64,000 nucleotides of DNA from Paguma larvata (taxonomy: Eukaryota > Chordata > Mammalia > Carnivora > Viverridae), in NCBI GenBank assembly GCA_030068075.1, contig CM057843.1, forward strand, positions 36,179,332-36,243,331. The letters are read 5' to 3'. The notes beneath the pieces are model-generated. The model worked only from the letters and a program-made list of their open reading frames with translations. It did no database searches and was not told where the DNA came from. Each line of letters opens with the position of its first letter. The first letter of the stretch is position 1. Of the stretch, positions 53,683-63,539 are shown in pieces. The position numbers and the translations under genes are program-made.

Positions 53683-54060
53683 AGGGGTTCCTGGGTGACT
53701 CAGTTGGTTGCGTCCAACTCTTTTTTTTTTTTAGTATACATCCCAGTTACTTAGCATATGGTGCAATAATGATTTCAGGAGCAAAATCCAGTGATTCATC
53801 CCCTACATATGACACCCAGTGCTCATCCCAACAAGTATCCTTCTCAATACCCCTTGCCCATTTAGCCCATCCCCCAAGCTTCTGACTCTTGACCTTGGCT
53901 CAGGTGATGATGTCACAGTTCACAGATTCCAGCCCCAGGGCGGAATCTGTGCTGGCAGTGCGGAGCCAGCTTGGGATTCTCTCTGTCTCCCTCCCTCTCT
54001 GGCCCTCCCCGGCTTACCTGCTCTGTTTCTCTCTCAAAATAAAGAAAATTTTAAAAAATA
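53683..54060 (+). repeat. CAN-SINE split by a reverse L1 end
   Basis: The head part GGGGTTCCTGGGTGACTCAG... (53,683-53,720) and the rest (from 53,878, GCTTCTGACTCTTGACC) are separated by 157 bases of L1. GCGTCCAACTCT and GCTTCTGACTCT mark the join. Confidence 0.9.
53721..53877 (-). mobile_element. Very short L1 3' end, reverse, inside a SINE
   Basis: Poly-T then ATACATCCCAGTTACTTAGC, GATTCATCCCCTACATATGA and CTCATCCCAACAAGTATCCT, the reverse of the carnivore L1 terminus. Only about 150 bases long. Confidence 0.88.
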
Positions 54061-54156
54061 ATAAAACCTCTAGAGGTTTTAGAGACTAAAAGAAATAAGA
54101 CACCATTTAGAATTTGATTTCAAGGGAAGTTTGTAAAAAATATCAAAAAAGTTTTA

Positions 54157-54353
54157 AGGGGCGCCTGGGTGGCTCAGTCAGTTGAGCATCTGATTTCGGC
54201 TCAGGTCATGATCTCACAGTTTGTGGGTTCAAGCCCCGAGTCAGGCTCTGTGCTGACAGCTTGGAGTCTGCTTGGGATTCTCTCTCTCTCTGCCCTTCCC
54301 TTGCTCATGCTCTGTCTCTGTCTCTCTCTCAAAAAGAAACGAACATGAAAAAA
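54157..54353 (+). repeat. CAN-SINE, provirus interior
   Basis: GGGGCGCCTGGGTGGCTCAG. AAAGTTTTAA on both sides (54,148 and 54,358). Confidence 0.94.
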
Positions 54354-54613
54354 AATTAAAGTTTTAAAACACTTGGTCAAATAGGGTCATAGGTCACTGT
54401 GAAAGGATATTTGGTTATCTAGCCTAAGTGACAATTAAAGTCTTCACAGGGAAATATAGAAATTTACCTAATTTTGAGCAAAACTTAGTTCTTTTAAACT
54501 CAAATGTATTCGGTTTAAATAATCAAAAACCTGAGAAAAACAATATAGTGAATTATTTCGCAAAACTCATTATCCTTGTTTTCTAGGCAGATTACTTTAA
54601 AAGACCTAATAAT

Positions 54614-54811
54614 AGGGGCGCCTGGGTGGCTCAGTCAGTAAAGTGTCCGACTTTGGCTCAGGTCATGATCTCGCGGTTCGTGGATTCGAGTCCTGTGTCG
54701 GGCTCTGTGCTGACAGCTCAGAGCCTGGAGCCTGCTTCTGATTCTGTGTCTCCCTCTCTCTCTGTGCCTCCCCCGCCTTGTTCTCTGTCTCTCTCTTTCT
54801 CAAAAAAAAAA
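54614..54811 (+). repeat. CAN-SINE, provirus interior
   Basis: GGGGCGCCTGGGTGGCTCAG start. It ends in a short A run with no AAATAAAC unit. Confidence 0.93.
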
Positions 54812-56061
54812 GTCTATTGTTCCTTAAGCCCCCCCAAATTAAATTAGCTTTAATATTGGGTATTTTCCCAGATCATGTAAATCTGAAAAGCATTTGGGTT
54901 GGTTTTTCTTACATTTTTCAGAATTGTTGAGAGTACTCAATTTGTATGTGCTTGTTTGTTTAAGCCAATTAAATAGACCTCTTTTACAAATTAATGTTAG
55001 TAATAGCATCCAGAGGTAGAAAATACCACACATCCCCAATATACGTATTACATAAACCCAGATAAACCTAGAGACAGACGCAGATTTTATAGCTTCCATT
55101 CGCCCACGTTCTGACTGACCTACTGCAAACCCTGCCTTTTTTTTTTTTTTTTTTTTTTTGGTCCTACTAAAACTTCCCGCCCTGAAGTGTTTACTATAAT
55201 ATTTACATCTCAAAGGCACTGGGGAGACTGCAAGTTAGAAGACTCCTAAGGTAAATAGGGGAAGTTCTGGCATGGGTGAAAAAAAAAAAAAAGTAATAAG
55301 TGAACTTTGAACTGCCTCCCCAGCTGCATTTTTAGTTTTGTAAAGAATCGTAAAGATAAGAACTGTTCCCAATTCTTCCAGGGGGGGGGGGGGGCGCGGG
55401 GGAGGCTGCAACTTAAATGGCATCGTAGGGCGATTCACCCGTAAATCCTTTTACAACCGTTTGGGAAGACTTTTCTTTCCCTCTGGGTTCATAATTTTAT
55501 CCTCAGTGAAGGGAGAGGGCCGAAAGAGAATTCTCTCAGGCTCTGCAGTTCGGCCAGTCCCTGACCACAGGACTACGTTTGTAGTTTTTAGTTGGGACAA
55601 ACAGTAAATACTTCCGGCAGTATCGGAAAGCCTCTTGGACTCATGAGGCATCCCCAAAGAAGGTGCAGAGGGTATTTCACTTTCCCCCTTTCTACCAGGC
55701 AGTACCGAGAAAGTTCTGGAAGAGCTACCCTGGCAAGAAGTTTCACCCTCAGCCGGCCTCTGCCAGCCTTTCCAGGGTCCCATCCGCAGCTCTGGTATTT
55801 ACCAGAATTTGGCAAGGTTTTTCACTATTTTTCATTTTAGTTTTCCCTTGGCTGGGGAAGACAGGGACAGAAGAGTTTACCAGAAAAATCCCTCAGCTTC
55901 CCATCAGCTTTGGGAGGGGGCCATGTGGGGTCCTCACCCCTTGGAGGTAAGGCACACTTGTGTTTACAGGCTTATGAAAACAATTCAGACAGAGGATTAC
56001 TGGAATGAGGACCCAAATAATGGGGGATAGAGAAAGGCCGTGGGAGTTACATCAATCTTCT

Positions 56062-56243
56062 TGTTTCTTTTATTTCTTTATTTATGTATTTATTTATTTT
56101 TAAGTAAGCTCTAAGCGCTGCGTGGGGCTTGAACTCATGACCCTGAGATCAGGAGTATGGAATGCTCTACTGACTGAGCCACACAGGCGCCCTTAACCTT
56201 ACACTTAAATGTGTGGCTCAAACTCACAATCCTGAGATCAAGA
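56062..56243 (-). repeat. Short, older SINE, reverse, with a duplicated part
   Basis: GGCTTGAACTCATGACCCTG and TGAGCCACACAGGCGCCC, then a second GGCTCAAACTCACAATCCTG piece. Flanks GTTACATCAATCTT and GTTGCACCAATCTT enclose both. Confidence 0.75.
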
Positions 56244-56357
56244 GTTGCACCAATCTTTTAATGAAGTCATATTGGAATTTGGAGGCTTTGATACGCCAGT
56301 GGAAATAGGCATTCCATCCGATTGGCTTGGGAGCCCCTGCTTTCAAATGCACTTCTT

Positions 56358-56589
56358 CATGCGCTGCTACTTCTTCTTTTTTTCCATGTCTTTATTTATT
56401 TTTGAGAGAGAGAGAGCACGAGCAGGGGAGGGGCAGAGAGAGAAAGGGGGAGACACAGAACCCAAAGCAGGCTCCCGGCTCTGAGCTGTCAGCACAGAGC
56501 CTGACGCAGGGCTTGAACTCAAGAACCGTGAGATCACGACCTGAGCAGAAGTCAGATGCGTAACTGACTGAGCCGCCCAGGTGCCCATT
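56358..56589 (-). repeat. CAN-SINE, reverse, with extra 3' sequence
   Basis: AAATGCACTTCTT flanks at 56,345-56,357 and 56,590-56,602. Between the left flank and the SINE tail lie about 27 bases not found in other copies (56,358-56,384, CATGCGCTGCTACTTC...). Confidence 0.93.
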
Positions 56590-57722
56590 AAATGCACTTC
56601 TTAAAAGCATCTTAGCTAATTGGAACATGGTTTATAACGGCCATTGTCATTCTAGGTTGTAATTTCCCCAAGAGCTGGCAGCAGTGTGGAAGGATCCTAG
56701 CCACAAAAGGAATTTGACTCACATTTTCTGTCCAGCTGTATCTGGTCACAGAGAGTACGACCTACATTTTTCGTCAGCCCGTCTTTCGGGGCCCCCGATC
56801 TAGAGGTTACCGAGTGAAATTCTCAGGACACAAAGCAAGCTGAGTAAGACTTTGCCATTTTTGTAGATATTTATAGCTTCCGAGACCAAAGTTCTTGGAC
56901 AGAAAAATAAGAAGGGATTCCGGAAGGTGGTTTCACTCTACAGATTTCAAGAATTTCATTTCAATTATTATTCTTTTTTCCACCTAAGCCTTGGGATCTC
57001 CTGAAGCCAAAATAACACAGAAAAGGGATGTGCTTGTAGACTGGGGATTGTGAGTGTTTTGTGGTGCACCTCACTGAACGAAACTTTTCTGGAAGTTGGC
57101 GGGTAACTTAGTGGAAATCTAACCCACTGCTCAACCAACTTACTCTAGCGCGGGAGGCTTCGAGAGATGTGGGCAGCACTCTAATAGACTTTAAGGGCTT
57201 GACTCATGACCACCAATTTTTGCAGCTTTTTGGCCTCTGAGAGCCCCATCAGGAACAGCATTTATATACACAAAACAAGACACACATGTGCACCTAACGT
57301 ACCAGCGGCAACCACAAGGAGTTCCCGTGGACAGGCCCGGGACCACCGATTCGCAGCGTGGATTAAATCTGCAGACTCCAGGACACGGGGCTGGTAGACT
57401 GGGATGGGGGTCCGGAATAAACCAGCAAACCCCAGCACCTGGGGCCTGGGGACTGGAATTGGGAAAAGAGATTACAAACAACATGGGAATTTCACACTGA
57501 GCCAAGAGTTCCGAATGGAACCATCTACCAGTTGACCCGCCAAGCCCTGGGCTAGAAAGCCAGTTAGATCCGGAGCTCAAGGCAGAGAAAGCAGAGCTCA
57601 GAACCAAGAGGAACTCACCCCGCATCCCTCCAAAAGGATGCAAAGGACGGTGAACTCGAAAGTGCTTGCAGGGTACCATGTCCGGGTTTCTTGTTCCCGA
57701 AGTCCTTGGAAGTCTCCTTTGT

Positions 57723-57740
57723 TCCCACTCACTGACACCA
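57723..57740 (-). promoter_or_regulatory. Retroviral primer-binding site, tRNA-Leu type
   Basis: On the minus strand, TGGTGTCAGTGAGTGGGA matches the complement of the tRNA-Leu 3' end (TGGTGTCAGGAGTGGGA) except for one inserted T. It lies 6 bases inside the 5' LTR. Confidence 0.7.
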
Positions 57741-57746
57741 AATCTA

Positions 57747-58377
57747 TGAACCAACAAAATTTCAGCTTCGTAAATTTGAGGATCAAATGGGCTTTCTTCA
57801 AGAATTTGTGAAGCTGGTGGTTCATCTAACAATAGAAAGAAGCTCCTCTAAGCTATAGAAAAGGAAAGGTTTTTAAAGGCGGAAAGGAGTCAGAAAAAGA
57901 ACATTATTAGCAAAGAGTGCATCGTTTCAGGCGAGGTCACCTTCCCAAGGGGAAGGGAAAGGCGTGTCAGGTGGATTATCTCACTAGTGCTGACCAGGGA
58001 GTTCCAAGGATGACTTTATTATTTTTTTTTAATTTTTTTAACGTTTATTTATTTTTGAGACATAGAGACAGAGCATGAGCAGGAGAAGGGCAGAGAGAGA
58101 GGGAGACACAGAATCCGAAGCAGGCTCCAGACTCTGAGCTGTCGGCACAGAGCCCGCCCGATGCAGGGCTTGAACTCACAGACCGCGAGATCATGACCTG
58201 AGCCAAAGTTGGCTGCTTAACCGACTGAGCCACCCAGGCGCCCCTCCAGGATGACTTTAAAGGTTACAGTCCCCCGGGGGTGGGAACTACAATGAGATTA
58301 GGTACTAAGTCTCGGTTTGCTGCTACGAGGTTTAGCACCAGGGACTCCATTTTGGACCTGCTGTCTCCTTTCTAACA
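57747..58377 (-). repeat. 5' LTR of the provirus
   Basis: On the minus strand it starts TGTTAGAAAGGAGACAGCAGG (58,377) and ends TTTTGTTGGTTCA. A TTTAAAAA TATA-like box is at 57,870-57,877. The poly(A) signal position is decayed (GGGCTTTCTTC on plus). A SINE interrupts it at 58,020. Confidence 0.78.
58020..58245 (-). repeat. CAN-SINE, reverse, in the 5' LTR
   Basis: Flanks CAAGGATGACTTTA (58,005) and CCAGGATGACTTTA (58,246). Confidence 0.95.
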
Positions 58378-59115
58378 GGTCAGTTTTTTTTATTTGCTGA
58401 GTGTACGGCTTACGTTTTAAGGAAACCTACAGAATGGATTCTAAATTTGTATCAGGTTTTCACCCAGCAAAACATCTGGGCCGCATTCCTGCCATTGACA
58501 GAACTTTGTCAGAAGGTATTTAGGACCCGGGTCAACCTAGGACTCAGATATAACCACCGTTCGGAGCTAAAGCAGGTGGACCGCAGCCTTCTTCTAACTT
58601 TTCTGTCCCACCGGTAGCCAACGGCACTCCCGGGCCCCCACGCGGGACCGCTTGCTGCTTCTCTGACAGGCCGGACTCTTCCAGTCCTCCAGCCCAATGG
58701 TACCCTCCCCCACTGCCCTTCCTGTCACAGGACCCCCCTTCTATGGAAGCTGAAAATGCCGAGGCTTGTTTCTCACCCTCCCTGGGGCTGAGGGTGGGCG
58801 TGTGGCTGGATCCTGGCCAACGGGACCAGTGGAAAGCTTTCAGGAAAGATTTCCCCTAACGCAGAGACTCATGGGAGGAAATGCCTTTCTTGACTTGATG
58901 AGTGGAGGTCTGCCATGCCTGAAGATGCTCAGCCGTCCGTCTTTGACCATGAGGACGGGATGCTGCTGGCCAGCTGAGCGTGACCACATGGCACATCAGG
59001 AAGTTGGAAAATGCCCTCGGTCCTCAGTGTCACGGTGGAACCACAGCCTCTAGCCCAGATCCCACAGTCTGTCTTTGAATTTCTAATGATGGGAGAGAAC
59101 TGTCCTTAATGGTTA
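58378..59115. other. Unclassified stretch, no gene seen
   Basis: 58,690-59,060 looks like an old interspersed repeat (GGATCCTGGCCAACGGGACC type), similar in style to 18,665-18,940, but I cannot name it. Confidence 0.35.
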
Positions 59116-59119
59116 AGCC

Positions 59120-59507
59120 AGGGGTTCTCAAACCTCTGGTCTCAGGCATCTTTCAGCTCTTAAAAATTACCGAGGATCCCGAAAAGCTTTGTTTATGTGT
59201 GCTGCGCTTTGGTGTTTACCACGTTAGAAACTGAAACGAGGGGCGCCTGGGTGGCTCAGTCGGTTGAGTATCCGACTTCGGCTCAGGTCATGATCTCGCT
59301 CGTGGGTTCGGGCCCCGCGTTGGGCTCTGAGCCCGGAGCCTGCTTCACATTCTGTGTCTCCCTCTCTCTCTGACCTTCCCCTGCTCATGCTCTGTCTCTC
59401 TCTCTCTCAAAATAAATAAATGCCAAAAAAAATTAAAAAAAAAAAAGAAACTGAAACGAGAAAAAGTTTAAATATTTATATATTAGCTTATTGTCAAATA
59501 AAAATAG
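59120..59507 (+). mobile_element. hAT-like DNA transposon fragment, split by a SINE
   Basis: CAGGGGTTCTCAAACCTCTG, CTCTTAAAAATTACCGAGGA and CGAAAAGCTTTGTTTATGTG resemble a Charlie/MER-type non-autonomous element. The text resumes after the SINE at 59,446 (GAGAAAAAGTTTAAATATTT). Confidence 0.5.
59241..59445 (+). repeat. CAN-SINE with head deletion
   Basis: AGAAACTGAAACGAG on both sides (59,226-59,240 and 59,446-59,460), perfect. GATCTCGCTCGTGGG lacks part of the usual GATCTCACGGTTCGTGG. Confidence 0.96.
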
Positions 59508-59713
59508 TGGGGGTGCCTGGGCGGCTCAGTCCAGGGAGCAGCTGAGTGTCCAGCTCCTCACTTCAGCTCAGCTCGTGATCCCAGGGTCGTGGGACTGAGC
59601 CCTGCATCGGGCTCCGTGACGAGCGTGGAGCCTGCTTAAGAGTCTCTCTCTCTCCCTCTGCTTTTCTCCTGCACTCAGGCTCGTTCTCTCTCTCTCTCTC
59701 AAATTAAATTAAA
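59508..59713 (+). repeat. CAN-SINE, older variant
   Basis: GGGGGTGCCTGGGCGGCTCAG start, ends CTCAAATTAAATT. Confidence 0.9.
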
Positions 59714-59921
59714 AAATTATTTATTTATTATTTATTTTTGAGAGAGAGAGAGTAAGCAGGGGAGGGGCAGAGAGAGGGAGACCCAGAATCCGAAGCAGGC
59801 TCCAGGCTCTGAGCTGTCAGCACAGAGCCTGACGCGGGGCTCGAACTCAGGAGCCATGAGATCATGACCTGAGCCCTGAGCTGAAGTCGGACGTTCAACC
59901 AACTGAACCACTCAGGCTCCC
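59714..59921 (-). repeat. CAN-SINE, reverse, tail-to-tail with the previous copy
   Basis: The T-rich left end follows the A-rich tail of the previous SINE. GACCTGAGCC is duplicated locally (ATGACCTGAGCCCTGAGCTG). It ends GAACCACTCAGGCTCCCC. Confidence 0.92.
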
Positions 59922-59939
59922 CTGGTTTATTTTTTTTAT

Positions 59940-60045
59940 TATTGTCTAAGAACATAAGCTTCACACGGGCATGTGTTTTGTTCTATTTGCTGGCATGGGC
60001 ACTCAACGAATATTTGTTAAATGGATACATAAATGGATTGATGTG
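59940..60045 (+). repeat. L2 3' end
   Basis: GTGTTTTGTTCTATTTGCTG and CACTCAACGAATATTTGTTA are typical. Confidence 0.65.
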
Positions 60046-60094
60046 AGGGACGGCATTAGGATAACTAGGATATACTCTAAAGCCATTTTCCGGA

Positions 60095-60290
60095 AAGAAT
60101 AATGGTCACCACAGGCTGGGGGAAAGGGGGATGGGGACTTACCCTTTGCTGGGTGTAGAGTTTCAGTTCAGGAGGATGAGACCTTCTGGAGACGGATGGT
60201 GGTGCCGTCGTCAACAAAGCGAATGTATTTAACGCCACGAAGTGTACACTTCCACGTGGTAAACGTGGCGAATTTTCTGTTCTGTATGTG
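60095..60290 (+). mobile_element. L1 3'UTR fragment
   Basis: ACCACAGGCTGGGGGAAAGG, TGTAGAGTTTCAGTTCAGGA, ACGGATGGTGGTGCCGTCGT and the GTACACTTCCACGTGGTAAA end. Confidence 0.78.
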
Positions 60291-61104
60291 TTATCCCCGG
60301 AAAATCAGTTCGGTGCAAACCTTGGTACAGTAGCTATGACGGGGAACGAATCACCTACGACCCAGCTCACACCTGAGGAAGCTGCCCATCTACTGAAACT
60401 TCGGTTATTTCCATCCACCAAGCTCTGGTCGAGCTGCGGGTCGAATTCATTTGTAAAAATGTTCCTTAGCAGTCGCTTCTTCACGAGGGAGGCAGCTGGG
60501 GAGGGAGAGACACCATCAACTTTCACGAGAGCAGCGGGTCGGGGGTGGGGGGTTGGGGGGGGGAACAGTGCTTTACTATGCATGGGGACCTGTTTCATGG
60601 GATCGCAGAAATAAAATCACAAGTCGAGACTCACCACACACACACACACACACACACACGCAGAGGATCAGGAAACAGCCTGTCCATTTTGGCTTCAGAG
60701 GCAGGGATTTTGATTTCCTTGGCTTCTGAGCTGTTCTTGGAGCAGGGCCATCCAGGGAAACTGAGCAAGTACATGGGTCCGTCGAACTTGGGCCGGATCC
60801 ATCAAGGACACAAAAAACAGACTATCCAGCCCTCTCCCCCAAGTGGAGCAGACAAAAGTGTCGTTGATACTGAAGCTGTGGAAAGCTTCAGAAGGCCCCG
60901 TGGGAGGAAGCTTGGCATGAGCAGGCAGACAGCTCCGACTGACCCTGGAAGGGAGCACCGGGCTGGGGTCCCGTCCAGCGTCTCTGCTCAGCCCTGACTG
61001 CTGACACCGTTTGCTTTCTCGGTGTGGGGGAGAGGGAGGCTGCCCGGCCCGGCAGGCTCTGCCTGCTCACTTTCCCTGATGTCTGAGGAATTCTTGCAAA
61101 AGGC
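60291..61104. other. Unclassified stretch with (CA)n, no gene seen
   Basis: A (CA)n run lies at 60,634-60,659, preceded by a G-rich stretch (60,540-60,562). Overlapping short frames have no recognisable content. Confidence 0.45.
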
Positions 61105-61284
61105 CGCCACCCGTGGAAAAATGCTTATGATAAAATGGAAAAGTCAAGATCAAAATTAAATATATATATATATAACATCTGTGTGAATATAATATAGTGG
61201 AAATATAAATCACATCTATATGATTTTTTTAATCGCATCTATGTTTAAAAAACATTTTAAAGCATGCACTGAAAAAACCACGGG

Positions 61285-61498
61285 TGGCGTTTGGCCGGCT
61301 GAACTCTTAATCTAAGAGTCTTGAGTTCAATGGGGCGCCTGGGTGGCTCAGTCGGTTAAGCATCCGACTTTGGCTCAGGTCATGACCTCACAGTCTGTGA
61401 GTTCAAGCCTCGCAACGGGCTCTGTGCTGACGGCTCAGAGCCTGGAGCCTGCTTCAGATTCTGTGTCTCCCTCTCTGCCCCTCCTCCACTCACACTCT

Positions 61499-61534
<36 letters not shown>

Positions 61535-61600
61535 AAAATAAATAAACCTTAAAAAAAATGTTTAAGGGTCGTGAGTTCGACCCAAACATTGGACAAAAAA
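61285..61600 (+). repeat. Short, older SINE split by a young SINE
   Basis: Left part GTGGCGTTTGGCCGGCTGAA to GTCTTGAGTTCAA; right part from GGTCGTGAGTTCGACCCAAA. The insertion duplicated the GTC(T/G)TGAGTTC region. Confidence 0.7.
61332..61565 (+). repeat. CAN-SINE, full length
   Basis: GGGGCGCCTGGGTGGCTCAG, long (CT)n run, then AAAAATAAATAAACC. Confidence 0.95.
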
Positions 61601-61784
61601 AAAATTAAAATTAAAAAAATTAAAAAGAAAAGGCAAAACAAGACCACGAGGAAATACATTATGAGATTATTAGTGATGTTTTCCGGGTGGCTAGATGACA
61701 GGCTTCTGTCTTATTTCCATTTTTTCTGTGGTTTACGGTTTTTCTGCAACTAGAATGTGTTATTTATGTGGTGAGACACACATT

Positions 61785-61997
61785 TTTTTTTTTTAACGTT
61801 TATTTATTTTTGAGACAGAGAGAGACTGAGCATGAGTGGGGGAGGGGCAGAGAGAGAGGGAGACACAGAATCCGGAACAGGCTCCAGGCTCTGAGCTGTC
61901 AGCACAGAGCCCGACGCGGGGCTCGAACTCACAGATCACCAGATCATGACCTGAGCCGAAGTCGGACGCTCAACCGACTGAGCCACCCAGGCGCCCC
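61785..61997 (-). repeat. CAN-SINE, reverse, near consensus
   Basis: GAGACACACATTT on both sides (61,772-61,784 and 61,998-62,010), perfect. Confidence 0.97.
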
Positions 61998-62214
61998 GAG
62001 ACACACATTTTGAACTCTGCCAACCCAGTAGCCCCTCCGCATGGGGGGAAAGGGGTGGGCTATGGAAAAGCGGGTGGGGAATGCTCTCAGAAACGTTGGG
62101 CGCTTGCATAAAGCTCGCGGCCCAGGGGAAGCGCGGAAACGAAACGTCTGGAAGGCCAGAGGTGGGGTACACACCCCCTTGTCTTTTTGCTTTGTAGTCT
62201 TTCTCAAACGTGCT

Positions 62215-62500
62215 CGGTTTTCCCTGAGCGTGGGCTGCTGATCGAGAACATGGTCTTTTCCCCGGACCCCCAGAGCCGAGTCAGCACCTCTCCTCTGCCG
62301 CCGGCCCCGAGGCCCTCGCCTGCCGTCCTGCTTTCCACCGCGGGCTCCCCTTCGCACGGTCCTCAGACACCCGTGTCCGCGACGCTCCAGGGAGCGCGAC
62401 CTGCGTCGCGGGGCTGCTGGTTGCGTCCCGGCCCCACCCGGCTCCTGCCTCCTCGGCCGCGTCGGGACCGAGTTGCTGACACCAGCCGCAGCCGTGGAAA
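62215..62500. promoter_or_regulatory. Small CpG-rich patch
   Basis: High CpG density (for example GCGCGACCTGCGTCGCGGGG) for about 290 bases, falling off on both sides. No splice donor of note. It could be an orphan island, a minor promoter or a GC-rich chance patch. A 282-codon minus frame runs through it but also through the adjoining SINE, so it is not a gene model. Confidence 0.45.
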
Positions 62501-63115
62501 ATGACACAGGCGGTTTGTCCTTAGAAGACACTTGGCTTATTTCTCGGAAGGAAAAACTTAGCTCATCCCAAGGAACAGGAGAGAGCCGAGGACGGGTTCT
62601 GCAGAAACCTATTTCTTGGCCTCTTTTTTTCTCCCCCTCTCCCGCCCCCCCCCCAAGGTCATCATTAGATTTTTTGCAGAGCCCCTCATCTCCCACGGAA
62701 CGGATTGGCCTCACCTCGACGCTGCAGCGAAGCTGTATCCCGGCTACTGCAGAGGAGCCAAACCGTTCCAGATGCTTCCTCGGAATGCTCACCGTCCGGC
62801 CGGGTGGGCTGCCTGGAGCCTCGGAATGCAGCGCCGGGAAGGTTCCGGTTGCTCTGGAAGATGGTCTAATAGTTTCGACGACCGTGAGGAGTCACGGGCA
62901 CGTCGGAAGCTGGGTGAGTGCTGGAGACTGGCCCCGGGCGTGTCAGGAGGTGAGGAGAGCTAGAAAGTTCCTCCACTCACTGCCTGCAGGGGGAACACGC
63001 ACACACAGAGCACAGCAGATGGGGGGAGGGGCTGCCTCCTCCTGGGATCTCTTGAAATTTGGCTCCAGAGACAGAAGGAAAGCAAGAGGGGGAGGAAGGT
63101 CTCAGTGTTAAAGCG
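62501..63115. other. Unclassified stretch, no gene seen
   Basis: Moderate GC with a C run (62,646-62,654). No repeat or exon could be supported. Confidence 0.4.
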
Positions 63116-63116
63116 G

Positions 63117-63520
63117 TTCCTGGGGGGATTGGGGGGCTCAGCCGGTTGAGCATCCGACCGTTGTTTTTTTTTATAATTTTTTCCTTTTCTTTTTATTAAG
63201 TTTATTTATTTATTTTGAGAGAGAGAGAGAGAGAGAGAGAGAATGCAAGCAGGAGAAGGTCAGAGAGAGAGAGCAAGAGAATTCTAAGTAGGTTCTTCCC
63301 TGTCAGCACAGAGCCTGACGTGGGGCTCGAACCCATGACTGGTGAGATCAAGGAGCGTCCAACTCTTGATATCCGCTCAGGTCATGATCTCATGGTTTGT
63401 GAGCTCGGGCCCTGCTTCCGGCTCTGAGCTGACAGTGTGGAGTTTGCTTGGGATTCTGTCTCCCTCTCTCCCTCTGCCCCTCTCCCACTTGTCCTCTTTC
63501 AACATAAATAAATAAACTTA
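63117..63520 (+). repeat. CAN-SINE split by a reverse SINE
   Basis: The left piece CAGCCGGTTGAGCATCCGACC and the right piece from GCGTCCAACTCTTGATATCC are two parts of one copy. The right part ends AAATAAATAAACTTAAAACAC. Confidence 0.87.
63164..63350 (-). repeat. CAN-SINE, reverse, head-truncated, inside another SINE
   Basis: T-rich left end, (GA)n run, then GTGGGGCTCGAACCCATGAC. It stops at GAGATCAAG without the GCGCCCC end. Confidence 0.85.
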
Positions 63521-63539
63521 AAACACACACACACATACA

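Larger units (their letters stand above)
53032..57722 (-). other. Degraded provirus interior
   Basis: Outside the listed SINE and L1 insertions this is minus-strand viral interior by position. Poly-T (55,138-55,159) and poly-G (55,381-55,394) runs break it. Minus-strand frames at 54,839-55,219, 55,451-55,783 and 57,191-57,832 are the longest. The first has a hydrophobic segment and crosses the poly-T; the last starts inside the LTR and reads the leader. I cannot assign gag, pol or env. The leader has a donor-like GGATGCGGG|GTGAGT near 57,620. Confidence 0.5.
49379..58377 (-). mobile_element. Endogenous retrovirus, two LTRs, degraded and interrupted
   Basis: Both LTR copies face the minus strand and share the same text (for example AAAAGGAAAGGTTTTTAAAG and GGTTTAGCAC on the plus strand). 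The right copy is followed inward by a tRNA-Leu-like primer-binding site. The left copy is preceded by a polypurine tract. These fix the order 5'LTR (58.4 kb) to 3'LTR (49.4 kb). Flanks AGTC (left) and GGTC (right) may be the target duplication with one change. The ~6.7 kb interior shrinks to roughly 4 kb once SINE and L1 insertions are removed, so it is partly deleted. No intact gag, pol or env frame exists. The Leu primer suggests an ERVL-type lineage; this is inference. Confidence 0.75.
61105..61784 (+). mobile_element. Old L1 (L1ME-like) 3' end, interrupted
   Basis: AAAAATGCTTATGATAAAAT, the TATATATATATATA stretch, TTTTCCGGGTGGCTAGATGA and TTCTGCAACTAGAATGTGTT follow the old L1M terminus. 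Two SINEs lie inside. Confidence 0.6.

Noticed and set aside
57191..57832. 213-codon minus frame in the provirus
   Set aside because: It begins in the LTR and runs through the primer site and leader, which are noncoding in retroviruses. No gag-like content recognised.
61944..62792. 282-codon minus-strand open frame
   Set aside because: It starts in CpG-rich DNA and ends inside a reverse SINE. The translation is Arg/Gly/Pro-rich with no known domain, as expected from high GC.
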